A DNA stretch of 64,000 bases from Azorinus chamasolen (Eukaryota > Mollusca > Bivalvia > Cardiida > Solecurtidae). The translations under genes and the position numbers were made by a program. Under the pieces are notes generated by a model that was not told where the DNA came from, did no database searches, and was given only the letters and a program-made list of their open reading frames with translations. The stretch spans positions 55,242,484-55,306,483 of the forward strand of contig OY755241.1 in assembly GCA_963576725.1 (NCBI GenBank), in the 5' to 3' direction. Of this stretch, positions 20,990-32,571 are shown piece by piece; position 1 is the first letter of the stretch; each line of letters starts with the position of its first letter.

Positions 20990-21484
20990 ACTTATGATAT
21001 TGCAAAAGCACTTAATAAATTACAATCAGAGCTACCGAGAGGTCGAGTGGTCTAAAAAGTGGTCGAGAAATAAACGAGTTGTTGTTGAAAATGTTTAGAT
21101 TTACGCATCTGACAATCATGAAACATCTAAATGTTACAAATACACTAAGGGTCTACTCTGTTTGCAAATGCGTAGAAAGGCATTTATGGAGTAACGAGTT
21201 AATCAGTTACATTCACAAAACACTTAAACATGCTTAAACAGAACTATTACTGTAAGAAATTTGATAAAGAGAAAATAAGACTTTATGATATACACAACAA
21301 TGCTTGGCCCTTCAAAAACAAATTCAAAAGTCTGACGGAAAACTCGCTGTTGACTGTATGACCCATGAGCTGGTTTCATGCCAGATTCAAACTGGTTGAT
21401 TGCCAGGGCAGACAACATTGAATTTTGGCCAATGCAAAAATTAAAGAGGCATGATAATTGTAGTCTTACATTTTATAATCAAAG
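20990..21484. other. No gene; one T1 end
   Basis: 21146-21202 is a T1 right end (GGGTCTACTCTGTTTGCAAA to GAGTAACGAGTTAA). Otherwise unrecognised intron sequence. Confidence 0.45.
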
Positions 21485-21742
21485 TTGACCCTTTACTCCA
21501 TGGATATTCATGTATTTAAATAATAACATATGAATATTTATTACCTGAATGATTATAATGATGTACACTGGAATTATTGTTATTGGTAAAAAATGTTGAG
21601 TCAGATCTATTGTAATTTCATAAGCAAACAGAATAGATCCTGATCAGGTGGCTCCTATAGGAGCCATCTGATCTGTGTCTACTTTGTTTGCAAATGTGTA
21701 AAAAAGTGTTTTTATCATCATCACTCTGAAGGAAAGGGTTAA
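21485..21742. mobile_element. T1 element
   Basis: TTGACCCTTTACTCCATGGA to GAAGGAAAGGGTTAA, tip GGCTCCTATAGGAGCC. Confidence 0.92.
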
Positions 21743-22165
21743 AGTGGCAATAGTACTGTACTATTAGCATTTTTATGCATTTTGTTGATATAAGTTACTG
21801 AGTAATTTCACAACTTCAATCCATGATGTCTGATTTAATGGCAGACATGTAGAATAGAAATGCCATAATGCTGCATAAAACGGTGCAGTCATTTAAATAA
21901 TTATTACCCCTGAGGATCAAAGCAATCACAATTACAATGAAACGCAACTCCCCCATCATTTAGCTTTTAGCATGATATATACAAATCTGTGATAACACTG
22001 GAGTAAACTGTTTGGATCCAAATGAGACATTGGGTATTGAATGAAAACAGTGCAGATCCTGATCAGAGTGTATCTAAACGAGCCCAATATGATCTGGATA
22101 CATTTTCAGTATCGGATAACTTGTTTTCTGCATTTATCTCTGAATATGGTTTACCATCAAGGCAA
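21743..22165. other. No gene; F-like fragments
   Basis: GTTTGGATCCAAATGAGAC and AACAGTGCAGATCCTGATCA (22008-22110) are eroded arms of the same repeat type as 41468-41556. Confidence 0.4.
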
Positions 22166-22415
22166 TTAACCCCTTTACTCCATACACCTTTTTATGCCTT
22201 TGCAAACAGAGTAGACCCAGATCAGACAGCTCCTACAGGAGCTGTCTGATCAGGGTCAGCTCTGTTTGTTTATGAAATAATATAGATATGACTCTACAGT
22301 TTCTGATACGGCCAAACACTCCTGTGTCCATGTACTAATCCTAACAATTAATCTAATTTATATTCATGATGTAAGTATTTCTAATACATGAATATTCATA
22401 GAGTAAAACTGTTAA
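22166..22415. mobile_element. T1 element, complete
   Basis: TTAACCCCTTTACTCCATAC to GAGTAAAACTGTTAA, tip AGCTCCTACAGGAGCT. Confidence 0.92.
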
Positions 22416-22838
22416 CATGATTTCTCTGCTGCATTTCTCCAATACTTTTTGACCATTGACCGGCATACTCTCTAAGAATGAGACGAAGCAAACACCAAGA
22501 CCCCTTGTAATTCATCTCCACACACAGCCAGACAAATAAAGTATAACCTCCCCTGAGGTAAATAGGCACAATGACTTGTTAATCTATCTCCCGCTATTAC
22601 AACCCGACTCACATAAATTTACGAACAGCCTGAAATGCCAAATAACTCATCTAACTGGTCTACTAGCTGTTTGACACTAATGGACAATAAGTTTCTCAAA
22701 ACCTTGACTGAATCAGAAGTACCGGTAGTTAAAATTGCGTCAGATCCAAATTCGAGCATCCATTATTTTACAGCATAGTAAAGGTTAACAATCAACATCA
22801 ATTGTCTGAATGTCTAAAAACAATTGCCATCTACTATA
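22416..22838. other. No feature recognised
   Basis: Intron sequence without repeats or exon-like frames that I can identify. Confidence 0.4.
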
Positions 22839-23032
22839 CAGAGCTACAGATAATGCTGCATACTCAATACTAAAATTGTCATTTCTCCACCAAACCCTAT
22901 GTTGTGACCACTCTTTAGAATCATCTCGAAGAGACGATTCTAAAGAGTACGTGGTCACAACATAGGGTTTGGTGTAGAAACAAAGGAATTATTCTTGAAA
23001 ATACTTTAATTTATGCATCCTATCAGGACCTC
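22839..23032. mobile_element. E element, complete
   Basis: CAGAGCTACAGATAATGCTG start and the long arm ACCAAACCCTATGTTGTGAC with its inverse. The right arm has an extra ACGTG block. Tip TCTCGAAGAGA. Confidence 0.9.
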
Positions 23033-23106
23033 TGCATCTGCATCAATTCTAAGCAAAACAGGATGAGGAAGTAACATCACATACAGTAAATACGACATCA
23101 AAGCAG

Positions 23107-23337
23107 TTAACCCTTTACTTCATATAAACGTGTTTTCACGCATTTGCATACAGAGTAGACCCAGATCAGACGGCTCCTAGAGGAGCCGTCTGATCAGGGT
23201 CTGCTCTGTTTGCTATTGGAATGTGATAGATGTGTTTCTTTAGTTTTTAAAATGGCTACAATGTTTCACCTTCCATATTTTATTATAACTATTTTGTCCA
23301 TGAATGTTCGGGAGTTATAGAACAGGGAAAGGGTTAA
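23107..23337. mobile_element. T2 element
   Basis: TTAACCCTTTACTTCATATA to GAACAGGGAAAGGGTTAA, tip GGCTCCTAGAGGAGCC. Confidence 0.93.
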
Positions 23338-23339
23338 AT

Positions 23340-23446
23340 TCCTTTACTCCAAAACTTCCTGTGTCAATGTGCTATTACAACAATTAATCTACTTAATATT
23401 CATGACATCATTATTTCTGACATGAATATTCATAGAGTAAAGGATA
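23340..23446. mobile_element. T1 right half
   Basis: AACTTCCTGTGTCAATGTGC to CATAGAGTAAAGGATAA; no core. Confidence 0.75.
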
Positions 23447-23550
23447 AATATGTTTTGAATTAATACTAAAATGCCTGTTGTGACTAGAAACAAGTGGAAA
23501 CTGTGATTGAATGGCTCCTACTGGATCACAGATCTGGTTTACAGTGAATC

Positions 23551-23746
23551 TGGCCCAGATAGTACAGTATGCATAAATTAAAACATTTTCAAGAATAATT
23601 CCTTTACTTCTCCACCTAATCCTTTACTGTGACCACTCTTTAGAATCGTCTCGAAGCGACAATTCTAAAGAGTGGTCACAGTATAGGGTTTGGTGGAGAA
23701 ATAAAGAAATTTAATTCTCCCTACACACACTCTTATCTGTAGCTCT
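23551..23746. mobile_element. E element
   Basis: Arm GTGACCACTCTTTAGAATCG and its inverse, tip TCTCGAAGCGA, end TTATCTGTAGCTCTG. Confidence 0.88.
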
Positions 23747-23823
23747 GGTGAATGCTTTTGAACAATCTAACATTGAATGTATACAAGTACAAAAATACTA
23801 TCTGATTGTTACAAATATGAACA

Positions 23824-24053
23824 TTAACCCTTTCCCTGTCCTATATTTATTCCAAATTTCGATACCTACTAAATATTCATGGACGAAATAGTTATAACAA
23901 AATACAGAAGGTGGAAAATTGCAGCCATTTTAGAAGGTAAAGAAACAGATCTTTTAAATTCCATTAGCAAACAGAGCAGACCTTGATCAGACGGCTCCTA
24001 TAGGAACAGTCTGATCTGGGTGAAAACACATTTATATTCAAGGAAAGTGTTAA
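23824..24053. mobile_element. T2 element
   Basis: TTAACCCTTTCCCTGTCCTA to CAAGGAAAGTGTTAA. A deletion follows GTCTGATCTGGGT. Shares its last TTAA with the next T1. Confidence 0.92.
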
Positions 24054-24284
24054 CCCTTTCCCTGTTTAATATTCATGCTAGAAATTTTGATATCCTAAAT
24101 ATTTATAAGAAGAATTTTTATACTGTGAGCTTTGACAAAATCTGTAGTCTGAAGAATCAGCTCTATATCATGTCAAAAGCAAACAGAGCAGACCCTGATC
24201 AGACAGGTCTTATAGGAGATGTCTGATCTGTGTCTACTCTGTTTACAAATGTGTGAAAATGTGTTTATATTAGGAAAAGGGTTA
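24050..24284. mobile_element. T1 element
   Basis: TTAACCCTTTCCCTGTTTAA to TAGGAAAAGGGTTA, tip GGTCTTATAGGAGA. Confidence 0.88.
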
Positions 24285-24315
24285 TTTCATGATGTCATTA
24301 TTTCTTACATGAGTA

Positions 24316-24542
24316 AAAACCCATTACCTCATAGGCTATTTTAAGATACAACCACTTTGAATAAATCTACCGAAAAGGAACATTTAAACTACAGAAAGGG
24401 ATTTTTTTTAGAATTTTGTAGTTTGAAACCATTGTGATAAATAGAGCATTAATTTTGCTCCTATATGAGCAAATGCTCTATTTATCACAATGGTTTCACA
24501 AAGTAACTTTTACAGAGTCATCAATATGAGGGAATGAGTTAA
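24316..24542. mobile_element. T3 element
   Basis: AAAACCCATTACCTCATAGG to GAGGGAATGAGTTAA. A TTAATTT bulge precedes the tip GCTCCTATATGAGC. Confidence 0.9.
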
Positions 24543-24861
24543 GGAGGTAGAGGGTTAATTATCGTCTACATAATATGGTTTTTGTCTGCTACCATTCATT
24601 TATTCACCACTAGATTGATTCAGTTCTAATAATCGAAAGTCATACTACTGGCATTGCGAACAAAAAACACCAAAGTCAATACTTGATTTCACGTCCTGCC
24701 AAACACATAATTTGCTTACTAATGTTTGAGGGGGGAAACAGTCCTGAGTAATAATAAAAGCCCCGCATTGTTGCAAGCAACATCAAAATCAATCAGTCGC
24801 CAAATATAGAATACTCGTAGGATAATTCCTTCTATAACTCAAGGGCTTACAGCAGTTAGCT
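24543..24861. other. No feature recognised
   Basis: Intron sequence. No exon-like frame or repeat that I can name. Confidence 0.4.
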
Positions 24862-25083
24862 TTAACCTTTTATCTGTTATATAATAAGAATTTTCACTCC
24901 TTTGCAAACAGAGTAGACCCAGATCAGATGGCTCCTATTGGAGCCATCTGATCTGGGTCTGCTCTGCTTGCTCAAGGAATGATGTAAGTCTAGATTCTAC
25001 AGATTTTGAAATGGCTAAAATATGGCCAGAATATTCATGATTTCATGAATTCTTGTATAAATATTCATGTGGTAAAGGGTTAA
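24862..25083. mobile_element. T1 element
   Basis: TTAACCTTTTATCTGTTATA to GTGGTAAAGGGTTAA, tip GGCTCCTATTGGAGCC. First T1 of a segmental duplication. Confidence 0.88.
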
Positions 25084-25219
25084 ACCATTTCGATATAAAA
25101 ACAAGTGCATGTGCAATTTGGAAATAGTGTCATCTAGCAGAACTAACTGACTTTTATTATAATGGTATCGTTATATGAATGTTACAGGAATGTTTGATCA
25201 CGACAAACTGCAGAATCAG

Positions 25220-25418
25220 GGTCCATGCCTATAAAGCTTTTAAGTTGAGTCTGAGTTTGTTCTTGAGAACGAACTCAGACTCAACTAAAGTCAGGTTTGA
25301 GCCAAAGGCTCAAATCTGACCAATCAAAAGGCTCAAATCAAAAGGCTCAGATCTGACCAATCAAAAACTTGAGAACGAACCCAGTCTCAATTAAAAAGTT
25401 TTATAAGCATGGATACTG
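25220..25418. mobile_element. G element with internal repeat
   Basis: GGGTCCATGCCTATAAAGC to TTTTATAAGCATGGATAC. Arms AGTCTGAGTTTGTTCTTGAG and inverse, with CAAAAGGCTCAAATC repeats in the centre. It sits between GAATCAG and ATCTAAATAATT of a T1 fragment. Confidence 0.8.
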
Positions 25419-25454
25419 ATCTAAATAATTCCATAAGAAAACAGAGCAGACCTT

Positions 25455-25690
25455 TTCTGTTATCACTTTACTTATTAGTATGCCTTTCTACACCTTTGCA
25501 AACAGAGTAGACCCAGATCCTGTATGAGCCATCTGTTCAGGGTCTGCTCTGTTTGCCTATGATACAATAAAGATATGATTCTACTGTCTCTGCCATTATC
25601 AAAAAATCCTATGTCCATATGCTGTTCAAACAATTAATCAAATTAATATTCATGATGTCATTAATTCTTACATGAGTATCCATGAGTAAA
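25455..25690. mobile_element. T1 element
   Basis: TTATCACTTTACTTATTAGT to CATGAGTAAAG. Left arm of the core shortened before TCCTGTATGAGCC. Confidence 0.85.
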
Positions 25691-25828
25691 GATCTGAACC
25701 ATTTTAATACAGGAAACAAGTGCACTTGCACTTGAAAACAGTGTCTCTAGCAAAACTATCTGACTTTTATTATAATGGTACCGTTATATGAATATTACAG
25801 GAATGTTTGATCATGACAGATCTATATA

Positions 25829-25940
25829 CAGTAAAACCCTGCTTATGCTACCACCTAAAAGAGGTATAATTCTAGGTGGTAGAGGCAGCAAGGTGGTAGC
25901 TCAATGCAGGACACTGCTTATAAAGACAACCATGTTATAC
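25829..25940. mobile_element. P1 fragment
   Basis: CAGTAAAACCCTGCTTATGC and GGTGGTAGCTCAATGCAGGA; the hairpin tip and right end are gone. Confidence 0.7.
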
Positions 25941-26044
25941 TGTCCTAGATATAGATGTTTTTCTCCAATTCTCTAAAATCATAATCAGGATGTCTGGATC
26001 ATACTATAGATGAGAGTGGTAACACTTGTTAGAGAGGGAAGAGG

Positions 26045-26307
26045 TTAACCCATTCCCACTTAAGCTATTTTTAGACCTAACCTCTTTGATTAAATCTACC
26101 AAAAAGGAGCATTAACTAGAGAAAAGGAAACTTTCAGGATTGTGTAGTTTTGAAACCATTGAAAATATTAGAATTGTGTGGCTATGAAACCATTGTGATA
26201 AATAGAGCATTTGCTCCTGTGGAACAAATGCTCTATTTATCACAATGGTTTCACAAAGTGACTTTTACAGAAGCGTTAAAAGGCGTCAATATAAGGGAAT
26301 GGGTTAA
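26045..26307. mobile_element. T3 element with duplicated arm segment
   Basis: TTAACCCATTCCCACTTAAG to AAGGGAATGGGTTAA. GAATTGTGT and GAAACCATTG appear twice before the hairpin. Confidence 0.9.
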
Positions 26308-26384
26308 TATTAAGATCAATACAGTTAACATGGCATGGTGAAAGATCCTTTTGAAATAACACATCATCTGATCCTGACAACATA

Positions 26385-26561
26385 CAGTAAAACCCCGCTA
26401 ATGCGACCACCTAAAAGAGGACGGTACAATTCTGGGTGCCAGATGCAAGTGGCAGCTTAATGCTGGACAAAAGTACAGTTGTCCTGCATTAAGCAACCAC
26501 CTGCTAATATAAAGACACCTATTTTTATTCAATAAGTGGTCGCATTAGAGGAGTTCTACTG
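26385..26561. mobile_element. P1 element
   Basis: CAGTAAAACCCCGCTAATGC to GAGTTCTACTG with TA flanks. The hairpin tip is lost (GACAAAAGTACAGTTGTCC). Confidence 0.88.
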
Positions 26562-26679
26562 TATTTTGTATAATGTCTGTCTTTAACATAAGTATTACGA
26601 GTGACAGATAAAATCATTCATGTAAATTATTGATTGAACCATCATTACCATGGTTATATGTGAATCTGTTACCATAAAT

Positions 26680-26965
26680 GTTAAAAACAAGAGTTTTCGG
26701 AGGAACACATGTGTCACCTGCTCGCAGCTGACACAATAACTGTTAATATGCTGGAGTGAAATCAGAGCAAAGGGGAATAATATCAATGGTCCTCAATGAG
26801 AGGAAGACATGTACATGTGAAATTTGAAAGCTCTATAATGATTAGTTTAGAAATGACAATCGAAAAAAGAAAGTGTGACTGACAGACAGACGGATGGACA
26901 GACAGACAGACAGATGACATAAAAGTGATCCCTAAGTGACACATTGCCTCTCGGCAGGTGACACA
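26680..26965. repeat. Dispersed repeat with GACA tail
   Basis: ACAAGAGTTTTCGGAGGAAC, CACCTGCTCGCAGCTGACAC, then GACAGACAGACGGATGG and a closing GCAGGTGACACA. The ends are inversely related (GTGTCACCTGC/GCAGGTGACAC). Confidence 0.6.
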
Positions 26966-27103
26966 AAAAAGGAAATGAACCACGATAGATTTGTTCAGGT
27001 TCTGGTTAAACGCTATGTATACAACCAGCTTTTTAATGCCTTTGCAAACAGAGTATAGCCTGTCATTCATTATAGCAAATTTTAGCCTTGTCATCTGAGT
27101 AGA

Positions 27104-27695
27104 CCTTTCACCAAGTCAGTGACTTTATTGTAGATCACTGATGGATCATCCCTGGTAACTTAGTAGACCAAGTCAGTGACTTTATAGGAAATCAGATGGA
27201 TCATCCCTGGTAACATAGTTAGACCAAGTCAGTGACTTTATAGTCAATCACTGACGGATCATCTCTGGTAACTTAATAGACCAACACAGTGACTTGTGAC
27301 ATTATAGTCAATCGCTGACGGATTATCTCTGGTAACATAGTTAGACCAAGTCAGTGACTTAGGACTTGATAGTCAATCATTGACGGATTATCTCTGGTAA
27401 CTTAGTAGACCAAGTCAGTAACTTTATATTATCACTGACGGATCATCTCTGGTAACTTAGTAGACCAAGTCAGTGACTTTATAGTCAATCACTGACAGAT
27501 CATCCCTGGAAACTTAGTAGACCAAGTCAGTGACTTGTGATATTATAGTCAATCACCGACGGATCATCTCTGGTAACATAGTTAGACCAAGTCAGTGACT
27601 TAGGACTTTATAGTCAGTCATTGACGGATTATCCCTGGTAACTAAGTAGACCAAGTCAGTGACTTTATTGTCTATCACTGATGGATTATCCCGTT
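27104..27695. repeat. Roughly 57-bp minisatellite
   Basis: About ten units containing GACCAAGTCAGTGACTTTAT and CACTGACGGATCATCTCTGG. Some units are lengthened by TAGGACTT or GTGATATT. Confidence 0.95.
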
Positions 27696-27729
27696 TTGAA
27701 TATTCAACATTCAAAGGTTTAACTGAAAC

Positions 27730-27812
27730 ACCTTTTGACGCCTTTTCAAACAGAGTAGACCCCAGATCAGATGGCTCCTATAGCAGCCCTCTGGTCGGGG
27801 TCTGCTCTGTTA
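27730..27812. mobile_element. T1 core fragment
   Basis: CTTTTGACGCCTTTTCAAAC to GGGGTCTGCTCTG. Cut by the T2 that follows, with no continuation beyond it. Confidence 0.75.
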
Positions 27813-28059
27813 ACCCTTTCCCTCATATAAACATGTTTTCACGCATTTGCAAACAGAGTAGACCCAGATCAGACGGCTCCTAGAGGAGCCGTCTGATCAG
27901 GGTCTGCTCTGTTTGCTTATAGAATTTAATAGATCTGTTTCTTTGGTTTCTAAAATGGCTACAATGTTCCACCTTTGATTATTCATTATAACTATTTTGT
28001 ACATGAATATTCAGTAGGTATTGAAATTTTGAATAAACATAGAACAGGGAAAGGGTTAA
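27810..28059. mobile_element. T2 element, complete
   Basis: TTAACCCTTTCCCTCATATA to GAACAGGGAAAGGGTTAA, 250 bp, tip GGCTCCTAGAGGAGCC. Confidence 0.95.
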
Positions 28060-28156
28060 CTTATGACCCAAGAGCACCATGAGGGACCTTTATCGTTCAC
28101 CTAGTTAGTAGACGAAACGATCTACAAAATTGACATGGCTGTTGTACAATCATGTA

Positions 28157-28360
28157 CAGTAAAACCCTATAATGCGACCACCTAAAATAGGTATATTTCT
28201 GGGAGCTAGATGCAGGTGGTAGCTTAATGCAGGGCAAAAGTAATACAGAAAGCTCCTAGGGGAGCTTTCTGCATTACTTTTGTCCTGCATTAAGCAATCA
28301 CCTGCTTATGAAGACACATGTTTATTCAATAAGTGATCGCATTATAGGAGTTCTTCAGTA
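28157..28360. mobile_element. P1 element
   Basis: CAGTAAAACCCTATAATGCG to TATAGGAGTTCTTCAG. Perfect arms, tip AGCTCCTAGGGGAGCT. Confidence 0.9.
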
Positions 28361-28396
28361 TTTCAGTTTGACAGGCCATCTTCCAAATTCTGCAAT

Positions 28397-28630
28397 TTAA
28401 CCCTTTCCCTATTCTATATCTATTCAAAATTTCAATACCTTCATGGAAAAATAGTCATAATAAGATATGAAAGGTGGTACATTGTAGCCATTTTAAAAAC
28501 TAAAGAAACAGATCTTTCAAATTCCATTAGCAAACAGAGCAGACGGTGAGACCCTGTAGGAGCCGTCTGATCAGGTTCTACTCTTGTTTGCAAATATGTG
28601 AAAAGGCGTTTATATGAAGGAAAGGGTTAA
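28397..28630. mobile_element. T2 element
   Basis: TTAACCCTTTCCCTATTCTA to GAAGGAAAGGGTTAA. The left arm near the tip is scrambled (ACGGTGAGACCCTG). Confidence 0.9.
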
Positions 28631-28880
28631 GAGGAAATTTTGTTTACAGAAGTTGTCCATTGAAATATACTTGGCACTCTGATCACATTTTTAAACTGCT
28701 TCAACTTTCAAAAATACTTTCGAGTAAATATCATTCTTGACACTCATTTATTTTTGTAGAAACAAAATGAAGACCAAACCCAAGGCAGACATCATTTTTA
28801 AGCAACCATTATTGTAATTAAGCTGTCAACGATAAATTTGCCATTATTACATGTAATACAAATCTGCCATCACCCACTCA
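28631..28880. other. No feature recognised
   Basis: AT-rich intron sequence. Confidence 0.4.
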
Positions 28881-29095
28881 TTAAGCCTTTAAAATTGTGA
28901 AATATTTCATGTAAGAAATATTGACACAATGAATATTCATTAGCCGACTACTAGAACCCGATTTACATGTATAAAATTTCATGACATAAGCAAACAGAGC
29001 AGAGGCAGATCAGATGGCTCCTACAGGAGCCATCTGATCTGGGTCTACTCTGTTTGCAAAGGTGTCAAAATCTGTCTCTATCAGCGAAAGGGTTA
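28881..29095. mobile_element. T1 element
   Basis: TTAAGCCTTTAAAATTGTG start, core with tip GGCTCCTACAGGAGCC, and GCGAAAGGGTTA end. Confidence 0.85.
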
Positions 29096-29361
29096 TGCCT
29101 TTGAATGGTGAATATCTAAAGTGGAATGGCCCATCTATGTTGTGCTACAAAATCAGGCTTGAAGTCCACTCAGAATAATAGGTTTACAATTTTACTAGAG
29201 AGCTTTGAAAGACCAACAGCACAGGCAGTGATGAGAGAGAGAGCTCCCCTCAGGACTCACTGAGCTGGGTCTATAATGTACAATGGTACAAAGTACCAGT
29301 ACATTGGTTTCCTGCATTCCATGAATTAATCCTCTCAACACTCAGTAAGTATATTTACGTA

Positions 29362-29557
29362 CAGTAGAACCTGTCTTAAGTGACCATTAAAAAGAGGTCT
29401 AATTATGGGTCTGTGGGGCAGGTCATGGTAGCTTAATGCTGGTCGAAAGTAAGGCAGAAAGCTCCTGTACAGGAGCTTTCTGCATAAATGTTGCCCTGCA
29501 TTAAGCAACAACCTGCCTTTTTAAGATTACTTCAACGTTGCCTTAGACAGGTTCTAG
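29362..29557. mobile_element. P1 element
   Basis: CAGTAGAACCTGTCTTAAG to AGACAGGTTCTAG, tip AGCTCCTGTACAGGAGCT. Confidence 0.9.
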
Positions 29558-29785
29558 TATGCTTCAAAATTCAATGATTCTGGTCAGAGAACTTCTCTTA
29601 GAACTCTCTGTCTCAGCTGCGTCTACAATGTGTACAAATGCCAGTACACTCATTTCCTACAGTCCAAAGGCTAATTTTCTCAACACTTGGGTAATTATCT
29701 ACTTACTTACCCTTATTACCCTAAGTATTCAGACAGACAAACAGTGCAGACCCAGATTATCTAGAGTTTGTTTTTGAGAAAAACA

Positions 29786-30845
29786 CATGTCTCCCCCCCC
29801 CGGTACCCCGCCCCCATAAGAGGAATGAACGTTGTAACCAAGAGATACATAGATACATATAGATTGGTTGTGCATCACATACAGATTGGTTATCTGTAAA
29901 CTTTTGTAGACATCTATAAACACTAGTTTTCCCTATAAATTTCATATTTGAAAAAAATCCAAACTTCTGTCAAAATTCTTGCAGCCCATATTCCAATCCA
30001 CATGACCATCCTCACATATAGCTGGTTCAAATGTAAAAGTTTGAATGAAAACTCTTACATAGTATAGGAGGAGTTAACTGCACAAGACTTTTTCGCTATT
30101 ACTCTATATAAGGAAAAACTCCAAAGGGTCATAACTTCTGTCAAAATTGTTGCAGCCAAAATTCCAAACCACATGACCATCCTCACATATAGCTGGTTCG
30201 TAATTATGTAAAAGTTTTGAAGTAAATCCCTCAAATACACATTTAGCTGGTTCATAATTATGTAAAAGTTTGAAGTAAATCCCTCAAATAGTGTAGGAGT
30301 TAGCTGCACAAGATTTTTTCGCTATATATTCTATACAAGGAAAATCGAGTTGGCGCACAAGATTGTTTTGCTATATATTCTATATAAGGAAAATAGTGTT
30401 GGAGGAGTTAGCTGCACAAGATTTTTTCGCTATAAGGAAAAACTACAAAGGGCCATAACTTTTGTCAAAATTGCTGCAGCCAAAATTCCAAACCACATGA
30501 CCATTCTCACATATAGCTGGTTCATATGTAAAAGTTTGAAGTAAATCCCTCAAATAGTGTAGGAGTTAGCTACACAAGATTTTTTAGCTATTATATTCTA
30601 TATAAGGAAAAAATACAAAGGGTCATAACTTCTGTCAAAATTGTTGCAGCCAAAATTCCAAACCACATGACCATCCTCACATATAGCTGATTCATATGTA
30701 AAAGTTTGAAGGAAATCCCTCTAATGGTGTAGGAGGAGTTAGCTGCACAAGAATTTAAACAGACAGACAGACGAACGGGCGGAATGACGGACGGACGGAC
30801 AGACAGAAAGCACAACATCAATATGTCTCCCTCCCCTAATGGGGG
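29786..30845. repeat. Repeat with CATGTCTCCC ends and a roughly 170-bp tandem core
   Basis: A left ATGTCTCCCCCCCCC and right GGGGGGAGACAT may be inverted ends. Inside, four to five units carry AGCTGCACAAGATTTTTTCG, CATAACTTCTGTCAAAATTG and CCACATGACCATCCTCACAT, then a CGGACGGACGGACAGACAG tail. Confidence 0.8.
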
Positions 30846-30932
30846 GAGACATAAATAAATAGCTCATGAAGTAGCTGTTTGATAAGGGTTTAACCCTTTC
30901 CCTTAAACACCTTTTCACGCATTTGCAAAAGG

Positions 30933-31255
30933 CAGGGATTTCCCTCTGAATTTGGAATTGGGGGTCCCAGGACCGGACCCTACTTTTTCAATTTTAGAGT
31001 CCCTTGGATTTTTTGAGAGTCCCAAGTATTAGAGACCTTTTAAACGGATTGAGCAATCGTGGAAAATCGGGGTAAACAGAAACTTTACTGATTTTATTCT
31101 TTAACCCATTACCTCAGACTACCAATTTGGCCTAAAAACGAGTTTAATTAAGAGTGAATTAAGCCTTTTGTGAGTCCCAAGGATGCACAGCTACATGCAA
31201 ATGGGAGTCCCATGTCTAAAATACGTCTAGAAAAGTTGCGTCCAGGAAATGCCTG
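30933..31255. mobile_element. Possible hAT-like element
   Basis: CAGGGATTTCCC at the left and GGAAATGCCTG at the right. GAGTCCC/GGGAGTCCC repeats are inside. No target duplication seen. A T1 end (30888-30932) lies immediately to the left. Confidence 0.4.
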
Positions 31256-31389
31256 ATTTCGGCATTTAATGTAAGTCAAATGTAATACATGTGTCTTTAT
31301 AAAAGTCCTTTGAAAATTAAGGCATGTTGCAAGAGATATTTTGACATAAAGGCATGTTGCATGCGACATGCCTTAAATGTCTGGGGAAA

Positions 31390-31415
31390 CCCCCCCCCCC
31401 CCCCCCCCCCCCCCC
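31390..31415. repeat. Poly-C run
   Basis: 26 consecutive C; length likely unstable and error-prone in assembly. Confidence 0.97.
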
Positions 31416-31469
31416 GAGTTTCACTCTCCATTGAGGAATGGTATAACATTTTGTCAAGATTTTATCACC

Positions 31470-31673
31470 ACAGTAATATTCATGGATAGAATAAATAAGA
31501 TGGAAAAAGGAAAAAGGATATTTTCATCATGGTTGAAACTGTAAAACTAGATCTATCAAATGCCATTTAAGCAAACAGAGCAGATACTGATCAGACAGTT
31601 CCTTCAGGAAATGTCTGATCTGGGTCTACTCTGCAACTTGCATGAAAAGGCATTTATAAGAATGGGAGGGTTA
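31470..31673. mobile_element. T1/T2-type element, left end lost
   Basis: AATATTCATGGATAGAATAA, TAGATCTATCAAATGCCATT, core with tip GTTCCTTCAGGAAAT, end GGGAGGGTTAA. Confidence 0.75.
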
Positions 31674-32239
31674 ATCTTTTATTCCATAGATATGTCTGTT
31701 AATGCCTTTGATAGCAATGGTGTCAATTGGTTTATTCAGCTTTAAAAACTGATGGAGAGAGAAGAATGGTTTAGGTACCCCAACACTTAGAGTAAGTAGG
31801 GCAGTAAGGAAAACCGTTGAACACTAAACAAATCTGTCACCACCTGTTCATTAGTGTTTTCTCCATACAACTGAATAATAATGATGTACGGGTCCTGGGC
31901 TATTCAATATTGCATGACAAGGCCATAACTATTTCCTTGCTATCCATGGGCAAATATATGATAACCTTCGCAAACAGTTTGGATCCAGATCAGTTGCCAA
32001 GTAACCTTGAGTCTCAGGATCCAAAATGTTTGATATTGCAACACTGTATTTCAAATAAGATGGAAGGAAAACGTACATAGAAATTGAAGCAGATGACAAT
32101 TTCTGCAGATAAGATCCATTTTGTGATGAAAAGGGTGAAGGAATTCTTAGCCATGCATGCATCAGGGTAAGTCAATAGAGAAGTAGCAGGTGTTTAGTTC
32201 CCATGTTATCACTTCCTGCATTTGCTCTAATGCAACAAG
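31674..32239. other. No gene; T1 and F-like scraps
   Basis: 31674-31735 is a T1 end. 31970-32040 has AACAGTTTGGATCCAGATCA and its weak inverse. The frames here are repeat-derived. Confidence 0.4.
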
Positions 32240-32482
32240 TTAACCCTTTCCCTGTTCTATATTTAGCCCAAATTTCAATACCTACTGAATATTCATTAAC
32301 AAAATAGTTATAAAGAAATATGGAAGGTGGAACATAGTAGACATTTTAGAAAGCAAAGAAACAGATCTATCAAATTCTATAAGCAAACAGAGTAGACCCT
32401 GATCAGACGGCTCCTCTAGGAGCCGTCTGATCTGGGTCTACTCTGTTTGCAAATGCGGGAAAACATGTTTATATGAGGTTAA
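32240..32482. mobile_element. T2 element, complete
   Basis: TTAACCCTTTCCCTGTTCTA to TATATGAGGTTAA (terminal GGAAAGGG lost), tip GGCTCCTCTAGGAGCC. Confidence 0.93.
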
Positions 32483-32571
32483 ATGCAAATACAAACCGAC
32501 CTGCAACATCATTTATAGTTTTAGACAGAACAATATATCAACCGTTATCCTGCCATTAAAAATGTCCTCTG

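Larger units (their letters stand above)
25084..25822. repeat. Segmental duplication, about 610 bp period
   Basis: 25084-25207 and 25693-25822 share ACTGACTTTTATTATAATGG, GTTATATGAATGTTACAGG-like text and GAATGTTTGATCA. Each copy follows a T1. Confidence 0.75.
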
